From Muscardinus avellanarius (Eukaryota > Chordata > Mammalia > Rodentia > Gliridae): 64,000 nt of DNA. This document shows positions 13,001-23,356 of the stretch, piece by piece. Every line of letters begins with the position of its first letter. The stretch's first letter is position 1. The stretch is from positions 80,497,108-80,561,107 of the forward strand of contig OY726571.1 of NCBI GenBank assembly GCA_963383645.1. The letters are read 5' to 3'. The position numbers were made by a program, and so were the translations under genes. The notes beneath the pieces are model-generated. The model was not told where the DNA came from and ran no database searches. It worked only from the letters and a program-made list of their open reading frames with translations.

Positions 13001-15494
13001 TCATATTGTGGGTTAATAAGTTGAAATACTTAATACCCTATATATGAAATAAGTTCTCCAATTTTAAATACATTTTGTTTTCTCGAAACAGTATATAAAG
13101 TGCTTACACAGAAATGTTCTGTTCACCAAATTATTTTTAATATAATCTTTGAGGAATCTAAATGATGCCTCTCTTTGAGACCTAGCTGACATAGGAACCA
13201 TACACAATTATAATGACTTCTGATATTGTAGTCATTGGCTGTGAAGGGATCCTGCCCCACCGAACAAGGCTGGTTTCTTAACTCCCACCGATCTTTCACT
13301 ATCTGCTCTCCCTCTCCTAGTCTGGATAGTATTGCTCAGAAGCTGACTGCGTGTAGGAGCCGGTGCAAGAATACCAGCCAGAGTGGGAGGAGCAGAGGGC
13401 CCCAGGGATGTGAGGTGGGTGGGGGCTCATGAGCCTGGTTCCCTTCTCTTCTTTGCTCTGCTGAGGGATTAGATGGCTGCACTCCCTGCAGGGGCTAAAG
13501 AGACCGCAACAGCAGCTGCAAACAGTGGGCAAGCACAGGCCAGCCATGGGGAAAACAGATGGGACGTGGATGCCTAAGTTGTCTGCTAGGGCATGCAATC
13601 TTCTTGCCACAACAAGCAAGGCCACCATCTTCCACAAGGAATAAGCTTTCAAATAAAGGAAGCTCCCAACCCCACCGAGAGACCGTGAGGTCTCTGGGAT
13701 GTGATGTTCAGCGGCCTCCCCAGCTACTACCGGAGTACAGACCTTACTGAGCAGAGAATTTCGTGTCTGCACTTCTAAATTAAAACATTAGAAGTGCTTG
13801 CCGGGCGTGGTGGCGCACGCTTGTAATCCCCGCGCTTGGGAGGCGGAGACAGGAGGATCGCACAGGTTCGAAGCCAGCCATGCTGGCGTAATAAGAGACC
13901 CTGTTTCAAAAATATAAAAGAGGTCTGGGAGTGTAGCCCGGAGGTAGAAGGGCTTCCAGGAACCCCGGTACCACCAAAAAAAAAAAAAAAAAAAAAAAAA
14001 AAACATTAGAAGTGCTTCAGTTTGGTTGCCTACCCCTTCTTCCCACCCAAAGTCTTCTCAACCCGAGACAGCTCCCATATATGCAAAATAAACAAGATGT
14101 CTGCAGCAAGCAGAGTAACTGGCCTCCAGTTTCCAAATCAGAGAATCTTAGCTTCACGGTAATCATGCATCTGAGAGATACAGTGGATGCTAGAAGCTAT
14201 GTCATTAATTTTAGTGCTTAATTCAATTGGTGTTATGTTTTTTGCCAACTGGTTTGGAAAAATTTTAATCTTTTAACAATTAGTATAGCTGTATTGGTGC
14301 AGTCCTGCTGAATATCAAACATGCTGGTATTAACCTAATAAGAAAAGTATGTTTTTTACTTTTTACCGATTTTATGAAACCCAAGTTAAGTGTGGTTTTC
14401 AAAAGAGCATTGTTTAGACGGGCGTGGTGGCACATGCTTGTAATCCCAGAATTTAGGAGGCTAAGACCGGAGGATCATGGTTCGCGGACAGCCTCAGCTA
14501 CTACTTAGCGAGACCCTGTTTCAAAATAAAGAATAAAAAAATAGGGCAGGGGGTGTAGCTCAGAGGTCGAATGCCCCTGGGTTCCATCCCCAGACCCACA
14601 GGAAAAAAAAAAAAAAAGAGCGTTGTTTATAGGATTTTCTTTTTGGTGGCACTGGGGCTGCTGGAAACTCTTCTACCTCTGGGCTACACTCCCAGACATA
14701 AGAACCTGCATGATCCTCCTGTCTCGGCCTCCCAAGTGCAGGGATTACGAGCATGTGCCACCACGCCCAGCTTGTTTATAGGAATTTTAAATTGTATTCT
14801 GTTTACAAAGAACATAGGTTATTTGCCAAATGTAAACATTGTGTTTTAGTCAAGGATTGGCAGGTTTTATTTTAGTAAATCAATCTCCCATCCCTGTCAT
14901 AATAATTATTTATAGGGAATTCTTTTCTGAGAGTTTATTCCGTCAGCCAAACCTGAGCCTCATGACATGATGCGTGGTTCTTTTAACCCAGGGGATGGTT
15001 TTTAAATCATGTATAGTGTTTTGGCATTGACTGAATCGTTACCCCCATTTGTAGCTATCGCAAATTTCTGTGTTTACTCAGAGGATTCGCTGACCCTAAG
15101 TATTCTAAAAAGGTTGTTTTAATTCTTATGAAAGGTCATGTTGTTATCTAGATCAACACTCTTCAGGGGAAACTTAGCATTTTGCAGCCATTGATCCTGG
15201 AGACATTGGAAGCTTTAGTGGATCCAAGACATTCTTCTGTAGACAGAAGCAAACTGCACATCTTACTACAAAATGGCAAAAGGTAACTGGGTGGCTTGCT
15301 GAGGTGGGTGGTAGAGAAATATTTTAAACTCTGAAGTCTTAACATTGAAACATTTAGCATAAATTTACATACAAATTTGTGTTATTCTTGTATTTTTTTA
15401 AAAATAGCAGCTTGCAAATGATAATGACATTTTATAATTTAATCTCATTTGTTTTTGTTGCCACCTTTGGGTGTGGCAGGCGCGGACACGCGCG

Positions 15495-15535
<41 letters not shown>

Positions 15536-18500
15536 GTTAAACCCAGGAGCATTCTACCTCCAAGCCACACCTCCAGCCATATTTTTTTATTATGAACAGT
15601 TTCATGAAGTTGTTGAGGCTTGCTGTGAACCTGTGATCCTTCTATCTTAGCCTCTCAAGTACTGGGATTACAAGCATGCACCACCTATACCTGGCTTTTA
15701 TTTGTTTTTGGGTTTTTTTTAAGAAGTTTATTAGAAAGATAGAAATACAGAAAATAGAAATACAACTCCATATCAGACTGGCATGGAGGGGTGACTCGAA
15801 ATGAATACACCCTTTATTTGGTTTTAATTTTTAAAGTTATGTGTTTTGTAACTTTTTTTTTTTTTTGGTACTAGGGATTGAACCCAGGGGCATTAAACAT
15901 CTAAGTTACACTCCCAGCCCTACTTTATTGTTTTTATTTTGAAACAGGGTCTTACTAGATTGATGAGTCTCCCTACTTGCTGAGGCTGTCCTCGAACCTG
16001 TGATCCTCCTGTCTCAGCCTCCCAAGTACTGGGATCACAAGTGTGCACCATCAAGCCCAGCTGTGTTTCACAACTTTTCTAACATAGACTAGCCTAGGGG
16101 TATAGCGCAGGGGTAAAATGCCCCTGGGTTCAATACCCAGTACTGCAAAAAAAAAGAAAGAAGAAAGTTAAAGGCTGGGACATGGCTCAGTGGTAGAGTG
16201 CTTTCTTGGGTTGCACAAGGCCTTGGGGCTTGATCCCTAGTGCTACTGAAAAAAAATTTTTTTTAAAGAATTAGTTAAAATTTCTGAATCAGTAAGGGGT
16301 ATTATCCAAAATTGCTGACATGTTTCTGTCAGTAAAGAGTAAATAATCTGGGGCTGGGAGTGTAGTTCAGTGATAGAGTGCTTGTCTAGGGTACACAAGC
16401 CCTAGGTTCAGTCCCTAGCAAAGCATATATGAAAAAGTGAATGGTCTTCTTATATTACTACTGCAGTTTTATTGAGAAAATAAATTTACAAGCCAAAAAT
16501 ATTAAATCACAGTAATTAGATGTTTCTAAAATAAATTATATATGCTGAGGTTTATTTATATCACTCTTTTATCTTAGGGAATTGATTCTTGTATAATTAT
16601 TGAGATTTTCTTACAAGTTAGTGTTCACTATGAGATCACTAGATCTCTTTTTTTTTTTTTTTTTTGTGGTCCTACACTCCCAGACCTATTTTATATTTTT
16701 TAATTTGGAAACAGGGTCTCTTAAGCCAACAAGGCTGGCTCCAAACCAGCGCGATCCTCCTGTCTCTGCCTCCCAAGCGCAATGATTACAAGCATGCGCC
16801 ACCACGCCTGGCTTAGATCTTCTTTATAATTGATAAGATACCTTAAAAAGTCAGTAGTCTTACAGTAAAATGCCCAAGTTTATGCTACTGATCATTTCTG
16901 TATAACTCTTCTTATAGTCTTTCAGAGTTAGAAACAGATATTAAAATTTTCAAAGAGTCCATTTTGGAGATCTTGGATGAAGAAGAGTTGCTAGAAGAGC
17001 TCTGTCTGTCAAAGTGGAGCGACCCACAAGTCTTGTGAGTATGGTCCTGCTGTTATTTCCTTGGGTGAATCTGATCTTTTCTTGTTTGGGGTGGTTTTTT
17101 TATAGAGAACATGACATTTTTGTGGAGTGGAGAATGCAGGTAGTTTTCATCCCAAGTCGTGACACATTCTCCCTATGCATTGCTGCACCTGATCCAGTTT
17201 AATGAAGATACAGTGAATGCATCCTGCATCCCAGCACTGCTGGGCGTGATGAATGTGACAGTTCCCTTTATCTCTTATGCAGAGAGTAAGAGTGGAAGAG
17301 GGAGGGGTGGTTACATCAGGCAGGGGAAAGCCTAGTAAAAGGAGATGAGATAGCCACATAAATTCTGTATATTTGGTCTAATGTAAAAATACCTGTTTTT
17401 TTTTGTTTTTGTGTTACTGGGGATTCAGAGACGTTCTACCTCTAAGCTATATTCCTAGGCTCTATTGAAACAGGATTTCTAAATTGCCAAGGCTGCCTGG
17501 AACCTCTGATCCTCCTGTCTCAACCTTCTGAGTAATGGAATTATAGGTGTATGCTCCCACACCCAGCTAAAACACTGACCTTAAAAACTTTCTATGAACT
17601 TAGAAATCATTTACATTTCTTCTGCACTCTTGAGATATTTATTTTTCAAATACCCAAAATAATTTGGTTTTATTCTTTATAGAGCAGTATTGGATATTAA
17701 TACAGACATCTTTGTAATTTGTTTTTAGTGAGGAGGGTTTTAGGGCTTGAACCACAGTCATCCTACCTCCAAGCTACACTCAGCCCTTTTTCATTTTGAA
17801 ACAGGGTCTCCCTGAGTTGCTGAGACTGGCCTCAAACCTGCAATCCTCCAGTTTCAGCTTCCCAAGTACTTTGATTACAGGCATGCCCCACCATACCTGG
17901 CTTGAACAGATTATTTTTGAATATTCTGAGAAATTAGTTATTTATATTCTAGTAAGAAAATATTAAGGTAAAAAGGGACGAATATTTGTTAGATATCATA
18001 TATACATACTAGCAGAAGCTTGAACACATTCTCATTTGCCTTGATTTGCTTAAATTGATCTATGACTAATATGTTTTATTAATATAAATATCTTTTACAG
18101 AGTACTTCATTTTCCCTTATCCATGTGTTAGGAGTTGTGGATATAATAAAGGAGAACAAAATAACACAATACAGATATCATTCAAAAACATGTCTTTGAA
18201 TATAAAAATGACATTTTTCTTGAATAGAAATGTTCTTCATTTTTAAAGATTTTTAAATTTTTAAAGTTTTATTTAACAGTTTTTAAAATCTGTTAGTTTT
18301 GCACCGATTCATCAGCCTTCACACTTGGGTTTTCCTGTAACTGGTAGCATGTACTGTCGTGTGTCTTTGGATTCTGGCCGTGGAATACAGTGACGTGAAC
18401 TAGCCTATTGCAAGGGTGGTACTTCTGTCCTCAATGTTTAAGATCAGTTGACAGATCTTGGCCACAGGCACAACAGTAGAAAAGAAGGCTGGTGTTTTCT

Positions 18501-21500
18501 CTGGTAACTGAACATTCAGGAAGCTCTGGGTGCTAAATAGGTGAAGCTCATACTGGGGAATATTGACGGTTAACTCTTTAAATTGAAGCGAGATGAGCAG
18601 TGCTGGGATTGACCATGCAGAAGAGATGGAGTTGCTTTTGGAAAACTACTACCGATTAGCTGAAGATCTCTCCAATGCAGCCCGGGAACTGCGGGTACTG
18701 ATTGATGACTCGCAGAGCATTATTTTCATCAATCTGGACAGGTAAGAAAGCAGTAGGTGAAACAGTGTTTTCTTTATAAAATGATTATAAGGAAATAAAG
18801 GTTTTAAGGAAATGTGACTTGAGGAGGACTTAACCACTCATCTATAGCTACTATGTAGCAGTGGAACTGTTCTGAAGGTGTAGATTTAACCAGCATGATC
18901 TTATGTAGGTTGCTTACTGTGCTTGCTCTGTGCAGTAAATGGGCACGTCTGTTTTCCCCCCAGCCACCGTAATGTGATGATGAGGTTGAACCTACAATTG
19001 ACCATGGGAACCTTCTCTGTTTCACTCTTTGGACTAATGGGAGTTGCTTTTGGAATGAATTTGGAATCTTCCCTTGAAGAGGTAGGAATTTTTCCCCCTA
19101 GTGAGAGTTATTTAATGGTTTGAAGATCAGTTTTGAATACTCTTAAGTTGAACCTATATATTCCTGAAGTGAAATATGTAACTCATAATTCAGGCAGTAT
19201 ATTTGGACCCTGTTACAACATAAATACAGCCTCTTACTTGGTTTCAAAAACAACTAGAAATTTCGATAGCAGTGTTATGCAGTGAGGCAGTTAATGAGTT
19301 TTACTGTGTGTCTGGTGATGTACCTAGAAGTTTATATGCCTCATTTGGCTTATTTATCACAACTCTAAAAATGGATATATTATTCCTTTGTTATGGATAT
19401 GAGAACAGAGGTCCGTAAGATTTTAAGTGACTGGTCCAAAGACACAGAGCTAGGAAACAAGGTTTAAGATTTCAGCCCCAAAGACTGTATTTTCCACCTT
19501 GCTCTCTTGCCTCTCTGTATTAAATAGAATATCAAACTCCATGTTCATTTTGTGGTAGCCCTGTATTTTCAGAGAATACCATGTTTAAGATTTCTAGCAA
19601 TGATCAGAATGTGCAGCTGGCACGCTCAAGTGTTTGATTCTGCGTCCTAATTAGTCAAATGGGTCTGCTGTTTGTCACCTTGGTCCAAACAGCATCCTCT
19701 CAATGACTGTCTGCTTTTCCTAATCTTTCCTCTTGTGTCTCTCATCAGCTCTCCCTCTCCTGCCTCCTTTTCTGCCTCATTAACTCCTACTCATCTCTCA
19801 TGTCTCAACTTCTGTGTCACGTCACTGACTGCACCCCAAGCCCCAACAAGGCAAGGTGCTCCCTTGTATATACACAAACAATCCCATACTTCCCATGTGT
19901 TGGTTCCTCAGAGTTTACTTTTTGTTCAAAGTCTGAAGGAAAAAAAAAGCCCAAGGCAAAGCCAGTGCCAGTCATTTTATTGCTCTTTGTGAAATTCGAA
20001 AGAAAATATGATGTATTTATTTAAGTGTTTAATACCAAGCACAGTTTTAAGTAGTGAGTTCCCATCCTTGTTGAGATTACAGTATAGAGGAGGAGAGACC
20101 TAATAAGCAGATACAAAATGTTAAATGAAAGTACCAAAAAGAAAATTAAAGCTAGGCAGTGGGACTGGTGGCATTTTAGAAAGGGAGCACAGTCCAGGAA
20201 GGTGGATCTAAAGAAGCCATGTTTGGTAGAGACCTTGAATACAAAGAGAAGTGGGGAAGTCACAGAGGAGAGGACAGCAGAGGACCTGAGCTTGGCCTTG
20301 GAAAGAAAGGCCAGAGACAACGGGACTTGTTGGGTGGAGGGAAATGAAGTGAAAGACGTAAATGCCACATTTCCTCAGTTGTATAGAGTGTCATATTATG
20401 TGAGATAATACCTGTTGGAAGCTTGGGCCCAAATTAAGATTATTAAAAGTTTCAGAAATAACTAAAATATCTTGTACAACATAATCCAACCCTTGACATT
20501 CTCAGAAGATATATCCAAACATCTTTGCAAATTCCCTCACTACAGAACTTTTTGTACAAGCCCTGTATCCTTCAGATTTTTGTTGACTCATGCTTATGTA
20601 CATACACAGGTTGAGTATCTCATAATTCAACACTTATTGAGCACCAGCACGATATCAGAGACTAGAAAGAAACTTTGATGAAGACAGTTATGCTTGGTTT
20701 ATAGATGATAAAAATATATTTCAATCTTTTAAAATCATGTTTCTTCTGGTTTATCCTCTGGGTGTTTTTGTTCTTAGTTCCTTTCTTTTGTAGGGGTTGT
20801 GAGACTAACCAAAGGTTTACTTTGAATTCTGAGGCAATAACAGTTTAGGAAATTTAATCTCCAAGGGACCTGGCCTTTTGCAATTGAGTGAACTCTGTCC
20901 TCTTTTAGGACCATCGAGTGTTTTGGCTGATCACAGGAATCATGTTCATGGGAAGTGGCCTCATCTGGAGACGGTTGCTTTCGTTCCTGGGACGGCAGCT
21001 GGAAGTTCCTTTGCCTCCTATGGTAGGAAGGGTCTAGTTCTCAGCAGTATTGCTGAGGGGTAGAATCGTGGCTGGACAGTCAGACAGTTGGGCTTAAGTC
21101 TGCATAGGCTCGTTTTCTCCAGACCTCCCTCTGTTTCCCCATCCATCAAGTCAATAGCACTAGTGGCCTGCTACATAGAATTACTGGGAGAATAAGATAA
21201 TATTTAGCACAGTAAATTAGAAATATAATTCATTTTGTCTGGAATACTGACAAACACTACATTTAGATAGATATTAGTAATTCTGGTACAAGGCTTTATC
21301 ATAACCAAATCGAAATATAGGAGACATTTACAGTGTTCATTAAGTTACAAATTTTACCTTGTTTTCATCTTTGTATTGAAGATGCCACCACTGGAATAAG
21401 TACTTAAGGTATTGATATATGACTTGCAATCCTTCTAGATCATCTTACTAAGCTTTTCTTTTAAAAAAGACACCAACTAAAATTAACTTTTCTGCTTCAT

Positions 21501-21615
21501 TTAGATGGCCTCTTTACCTAAAAAGACCCTTCTCGCAGATAGAAGAATGGAAGTGAAAAACAGCTTCAGGCCGGATGGACTTGGATCAAGCAGGACTTTC
21601 CTAACCAGCCGTTAG
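3903..21615 (+). CDS. MRS2: MRS2, mitochondrial Mg2+ channel, complete 11-exon gene
   Basis: Eleven exons with GT-AG introns join in one frame to 430 residues (human protein about 443). MRS2 is a CorA-family channel of the inner mitochondrial membrane that carries Mg2+ into the matrix and works as a pentamer. Residues 1-50 are rich in Arg, Leu and Ala with no acidic residue after Glu2, as in a mitochondrial presequence. Residues 51-316 form the matrix domain (for example ELGLQARDLRFQH, YRNLNLEQWLFRELPS). The first membrane helix ends in the family signature GMN at 347-349. An acidic loop (ESSLEED) leads to the second helix, about 361-376, and then a basic tail. Asp316 and Arg319 match human Asp329 and Arg332, described in human structures as lining the pore. 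The start ATG has G at -3 and +4. Exon 1 carries the length difference from human. Coordinates span introns; coding parts are listed separately. Confidence 0.97.
4894..5106 (+). mobile_element. Young dimeric SINE in MRS2 intron 1
   Basis: A nearly intact copy from GCCGGGCGTGGTGG to an A tail of about 20. Direct repeats of AGACCTCTTTTC flank it. The rest of intron 1 (4054-5865) holds one more SINE (5310-5502) and no other recognised feature. Confidence 0.88.
5310..5502 (-). mobile_element. Dimeric SINE, 'CTTCCAGGAACCCC' type
   Basis: A minus-strand copy whose right half shows the reverse complement of GGGCTTCCAGGAACC. AAGAAGAGT repeats flank it. Confidence 0.8.
5866..5939 (+). CDS. MRS2: MRS2 exon 2
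   Basis: Encodes residues 51-75 (GEVHRFRTYDVSQATLAS...). The acceptor ctttctccag and the donor gtgagt are both strong. Phase is 1 in and 0 out. Confidence 0.95.
6525..6760 (+). mobile_element. MIR element in MRS2 intron 2
   Basis: An ancient tRNA-SINE with the MIR core pattern CAGCCCTACC...GTGAACTAGG...TTAGTTTCTTATCT...GGATTTTTGTGAG. Apart from this and two dimeric SINEs, intron 2 (5940-8720) shows nothing recognised. Confidence 0.6.
7034..7249 (+). mobile_element. Dimeric SINE
   Basis: From GCCAGGCATGGTGG to a poly-A run at 7239-7249, with the ID-like half GGGCTGGGGGTGTAACTC. Confidence 0.85.
7968..8170 (+). mobile_element. Old B1-like plus ID SINE
   Basis: The right half ATGTAGCTCAATGGCAGAGC...GGGTTCAATTCCCAG is a classic tRNA-Ala-derived ID unit joined to a diverged B1-like left half. 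Confidence 0.75.
8721..8757 (+). CDS. MRS2: MRS2 exon 3
   Basis: A 37-nt exon encoding TKFDKEGNVTSF and the first base of Glu88. Acceptor is taatctacag, donor gtgagt. It is too short to be found by ORF length but matches the human protein in order and phase. Confidence 0.94.
8758..9869 (+). other. MRS2: MRS2 intron 3, no repeats recognised
   Basis: About 1.1 kb of unique-looking AT-rich intron. Its small open frames show no family features. Confidence 0.6.
9870..9982 (+). CDS. MRS2: MRS2 exon 4
   Basis: Encodes residues 88-125 (ERKKTDLYQELGLQARDLRF...), the start of the conserved matrix domain. Acceptor is ttttatag, donor gtgagg. Confidence 0.95.
10414..10647 (-). mobile_element. Dimeric SINE in MRS2 intron 4
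   Basis: Tail is (TTTA)n on the plus strand. Direct repeats of CTTAAAGCTTTT flank the copy. Confidence 0.85.
11131..12215 (-). mobile_element. Cluster of five minus-strand SINEs and fragments
   Basis: Copies lie at about 11131-11335, 11341-11550, 11660-11840, 11850-11960 (fragment) and 11978-12215. Each shows the reverse complement of the ID half (GGAACCCAGGGG-like) followed by the B1-like half (GCCTCCCAA...). They occupy most of the 3' part of intron 4. Confidence 0.8.
12568..12741 (+). CDS. MRS2: MRS2 exon 5
   Basis: The longest internal exon (58 codons, residues 126-183). It carries YLKAVITPECLLILDYRNLN and the PLPFEFRAIEALLQYW segment. The acceptor has a long T tract and ends aacag; the donor is gtaagc. 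Confidence 0.96.
12742..13782 (+). other. MRS2: MRS2 intron 5 left part with GC-rich unassigned block
   Basis: 12742-13220 is AT-rich. 13230-13775 is markedly richer in GC and contains AATAAA (about 13654) near its end. I cannot assign it to a gene or to a known repeat. Confidence 0.4.
13800..14003 (+). mobile_element. Young SINE with long A tail
   Basis: From CCGGGCGTGGTGG to about 27 A's, ending in the GGGCTTCCAGGAACCC-type right half. The repeat ACATTAGAAGTGCTT occurs on both sides (13785-13799 and 14003-14017). Confidence 0.9.
14417..14775. mobile_element. Two SINEs in opposite orientation
   Basis: A plus-strand copy (14417-14618) of the type with GGTTCGCGGACAGCC, and a shorter minus-strand copy (14640-14775) lacking its middle. 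They lie 20 bp apart and can form an inverted repeat. Confidence 0.8.
15152..15282 (+). CDS. MRS2: MRS2 exon 6
   Basis: Encodes residues 184-226 plus two bases of Ser227 (INTLQGKLSILQPLILETLE...). Acceptor is tatctag, donor gtaact. The segment is helical in CorA/MRS2 structures. Confidence 0.95.
15470..15700 (-). mobile_element. SINE with expanded CA/CG tail
   Basis: The tail has become (GC)n then (AC)n at 15480-15533. The body is a diverged minus-strand dimer. Confidence 0.75.
15850..16430. mobile_element. One dimeric SINE (-) and three ID monomers (+)
   Basis: 15850-16065 is a minus-strand dimer. 16090-16155, 16165-16260 and 16350-16430 are plus-strand ID units (for example GGCTGGGACATGGCTCAGTG and GGCTGGGAGTGTAGTTCAGTG-like starts), each ending near TTCA/TTGATCCC...AGTA/CT. 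They are tRNA-derived SINEs and not tRNA genes. Confidence 0.7.
16645..16815 (-). mobile_element. Truncated SINE
   Basis: A T run at 16647-16664 leads straight into CACTCCCAGACC, so part of the ID half is missing. AGATCT flanks both ends. Confidence 0.75.
16918..17034 (+). CDS. MRS2: MRS2 exon 7
   Basis: Encodes residues 227-265 (SLSELETDIKIFKESILEIL...) and two bases of Phe266. It includes the acidic DEEELLEEL run. Acceptor is cttatag, donor gtgagt. Confidence 0.95.
17395..17905 (-). mobile_element. Two diverged SINEs in MRS2 intron 7
   Basis: Minus-strand copies at about 17395-17570 and 17720-17905, with the CCTCCTGTCTCAACC-like B1 half and an eroded ID half. Confidence 0.65.
18589..18741 (+). 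CDS. MRS2: MRS2 exon 8
   Basis: Encodes residues 266-316 (FEMSSAGIDHAEEMELLLEN...), the long helix that leads to the pore, ending in Asp316. Donor is gtaaga. The acceptor (ttaaattgaag) is unusually poor in pyrimidines but is the only one that keeps frame and conserved residues. Confidence 0.93.
18964..19081 (+). CDS. MRS2: MRS2 exon 9, first membrane helix and GMN motif
   Basis: Encodes residues 317-356. SHRNVMMRLNLQLTM contains the gating-ring Arg319. The hydrophobic helix ends in GMN (347-349), the selectivity signature of CorA/MRS2 channels. Acceptor is cccccag, donor gtagga. Confidence 0.97.
19082..20908 (+). other. MRS2: MRS2 intron 9
   Basis: A 1.8 kb intron. A MIR in reverse orientation is recognisable at about 19320-19500 (AAGTGACTGGTCCAAAGACAC, CAGAGCTAGGAAACA-like). 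The rest shows no clear repeat, and its open frames have no family features. Confidence 0.5.
20909..21022 (+). CDS. MRS2: MRS2 exon 10, second membrane helix
   Basis: Encodes residues 357-394. DHRVFWLITGIMFMGSGLIW is the second membrane span, followed by the basic RRLLSFLGRQLE stretch. Acceptor is tcttttag, donor gtagga. Confidence 0.96.
21070..21240 (+). mobile_element. MIR fragment in MRS2 intron 10
   Basis: The pattern TTAAGTCTGCAT...TCTGTTTCCCCATCCATCAAG...AATAAGATAATATTTAGCAC fits the 3' half of MIR. Confidence 0.5.
21505..21615 (+). CDS. MRS2: MRS2 exon 11, terminal coding part
   Basis: Encodes residues 395-430 (MASLPKKTLLADRRMEVKNS...) and ends in TAG at 21613-21615. Acceptor is ttcatttag. 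The tail is basic, as expected for the matrix side. Confidence 0.95.
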   Translation: MASLPKKTLLADRRMEVKNSFRPDGLGSSRTFLTSR

Positions 21616-21811
21616 CAACAACCTGGTGGATACCAATTTTTTTTCTATTACTGATACTATTTCTTTTGTAGAGAAAATACTGATATTTAAATTATTATAT
21701 CTGATAAGATTATGGCAGTCACAATAATAGAACCTGATTGCATTTTAAAATTCTGAGTAAAGAAGCAAAGTGCTTGCTTCATAAACAGGCCAAAATTCTA
21801 TTTTCTACAAA

Positions 21812-22855
21812 CTTTTTTTTTTTTGTGTGTGTGTGTGTGGTACTGGGGATTAAACTCGGGGTATTCCACCTTTGAGCAACACCCCCAGCCCAATTTTATT
21901 TATTTGGAAACAGGGTCTCATTAAGTTGCTGAGGCTGGCTTTGAACCTCCTATCTCAGCCTTCCAAGTACTGAGATTACAAGGGTGCACCACTATCCCAG
22001 CTTATTTTCTACAAATTTTAAATACTGTTTTTATAGACATACTATGAAACATGGAGATATTATATAATAGACATTTTATACATACCAAGAAAAGTACAGT
22101 TTTATGCAGAACAAAGCGTAGCAACTTGATAAATCCATAGTTACTGAGCTCAAGTAGCAGTGGCTCTCAGTACAGGGAATCATGACATTTATGTCAATCT
22201 TCCGACTCAGGTTAACTGAAAAGGTAATGCATGTCAACCTTAAACTCTGGAAGTTTCTGCTTTAAAATCAGTCCTAGAGGTACCTTATTTTCCAGTGTTT
22301 GCCCTCCTTTGTATGTAAATAGTGTTAAAGATTTTACTTTGTAAATCTCTAAAACTGTTTTGTTTGAAAGTATAAAGTGAAAAGGTGGTGTTCTTAGTGT
22401 CATAGCTGCTTGTTTTTTTTAGGGGGGAAGGGCTTTTTTTTGTGTGTGGTGGTACTGGGGATTTCCTGGAAGCCCTTCTGCCTCCGGGCTACACTCCCAG
22501 ACCTATTTTATATTTTTATTTGGAAAAAGGGTCTCTTAAGCTAGCACAGCTGGCTTTGAACCTGCGTGATCCTCCTGTCTCCGCCTCCCAAGCACGGGGA
22601 TTACAAGTGTGTGCCACCACGCCTGGCTTAGCTCTTTTTTTTTTTTTTTTTTTGGTGGCACAGGGGGTGGAACCCAGAGGCTTTCTACCTCCAGGCTATA
22701 CTCCCAGACCTATTTTATATTTTATTAGAAACAGGGTCTCACTAAGTTGCTGAGAGCCTCACTAAGTAGCTGAGGCTGGCTTCGAACCTGTGCGATCCTC
22801 CTGTCTCAGCCTCCCAAGCGCGGGGATTACAAGCGTGCGCCACCACGCCCGGCTC
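21812..22855 (-). mobile_element. Three SINEs in the MRS2 3' UTR region
   Basis: Minus-strand copies at about 21812-22003 (flanked by ATTTTCTACAAA), 22430-22628 and 22637-22855. The last two are adjacent, each with its own T tract. The first tail is (GT)n. Confidence 0.85.
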
Positions 22856-23225
22856 ATTTTTTAAGTCTTTAAACCATCTCCCCAAAAATGTATTATGCCT
22901 AAAAACTTAACAGATGGGCTTCCTATGTTACAATTAAGAGATTTTATTTTCAGAGTTTGCACTTAAAGCCAATAATTGTAAGTCATAAAACTGCTATCCT
23001 AATTAACATTTACCTACCTGCCTTTTTATATTTTTTGGAGGTTCAGTACAGTTGTATAGTGATGTGCATAGAAGATTTGAGAATGGCCAGAGTAGCTCTT
23101 ACACTACAAACGTAGCAGTAATGAAAGAATATACCAACTCTTGATGTTGAGAGTACCTCTTTACCCTAATATGATGTCATATGAGAAAGTCTAAGGGTCC
23201 ATTTACCACATGACTTGGTGATGAA

Positions 23226-23231
23226 AATAAA
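23226..23231 (+). promoter_or_regulatory. MRS2: Candidate MRS2 poly(A) signal
   Basis: AATAAA lies about 1.6 kb after the stop, beyond three SINE insertions in the presumed 3' UTR. No better hexamer was seen between 21616 and 23226 outside SINE A-rich linkers. It is a candidate only. Confidence 0.3.
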
Positions 23232-23356
23232 AATGTTGTTCTAATAGCTAATTTTGAAAGAAAACATGTAGTTATAAGGTTTCCTCCGTTCTTGTGAGTG
23301 GCTGTGAAAAGCCATTAAGGAGGCTGAGAGGGTGGTAGAAACAGGCTGGACTAGAC

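Noticed and set aside
13317..13772. 151-codon minus-strand open frame
   Set aside because: No start context, no homology recognised and no splice or transcript signals; it lies in a GC-rich unassigned intron block.
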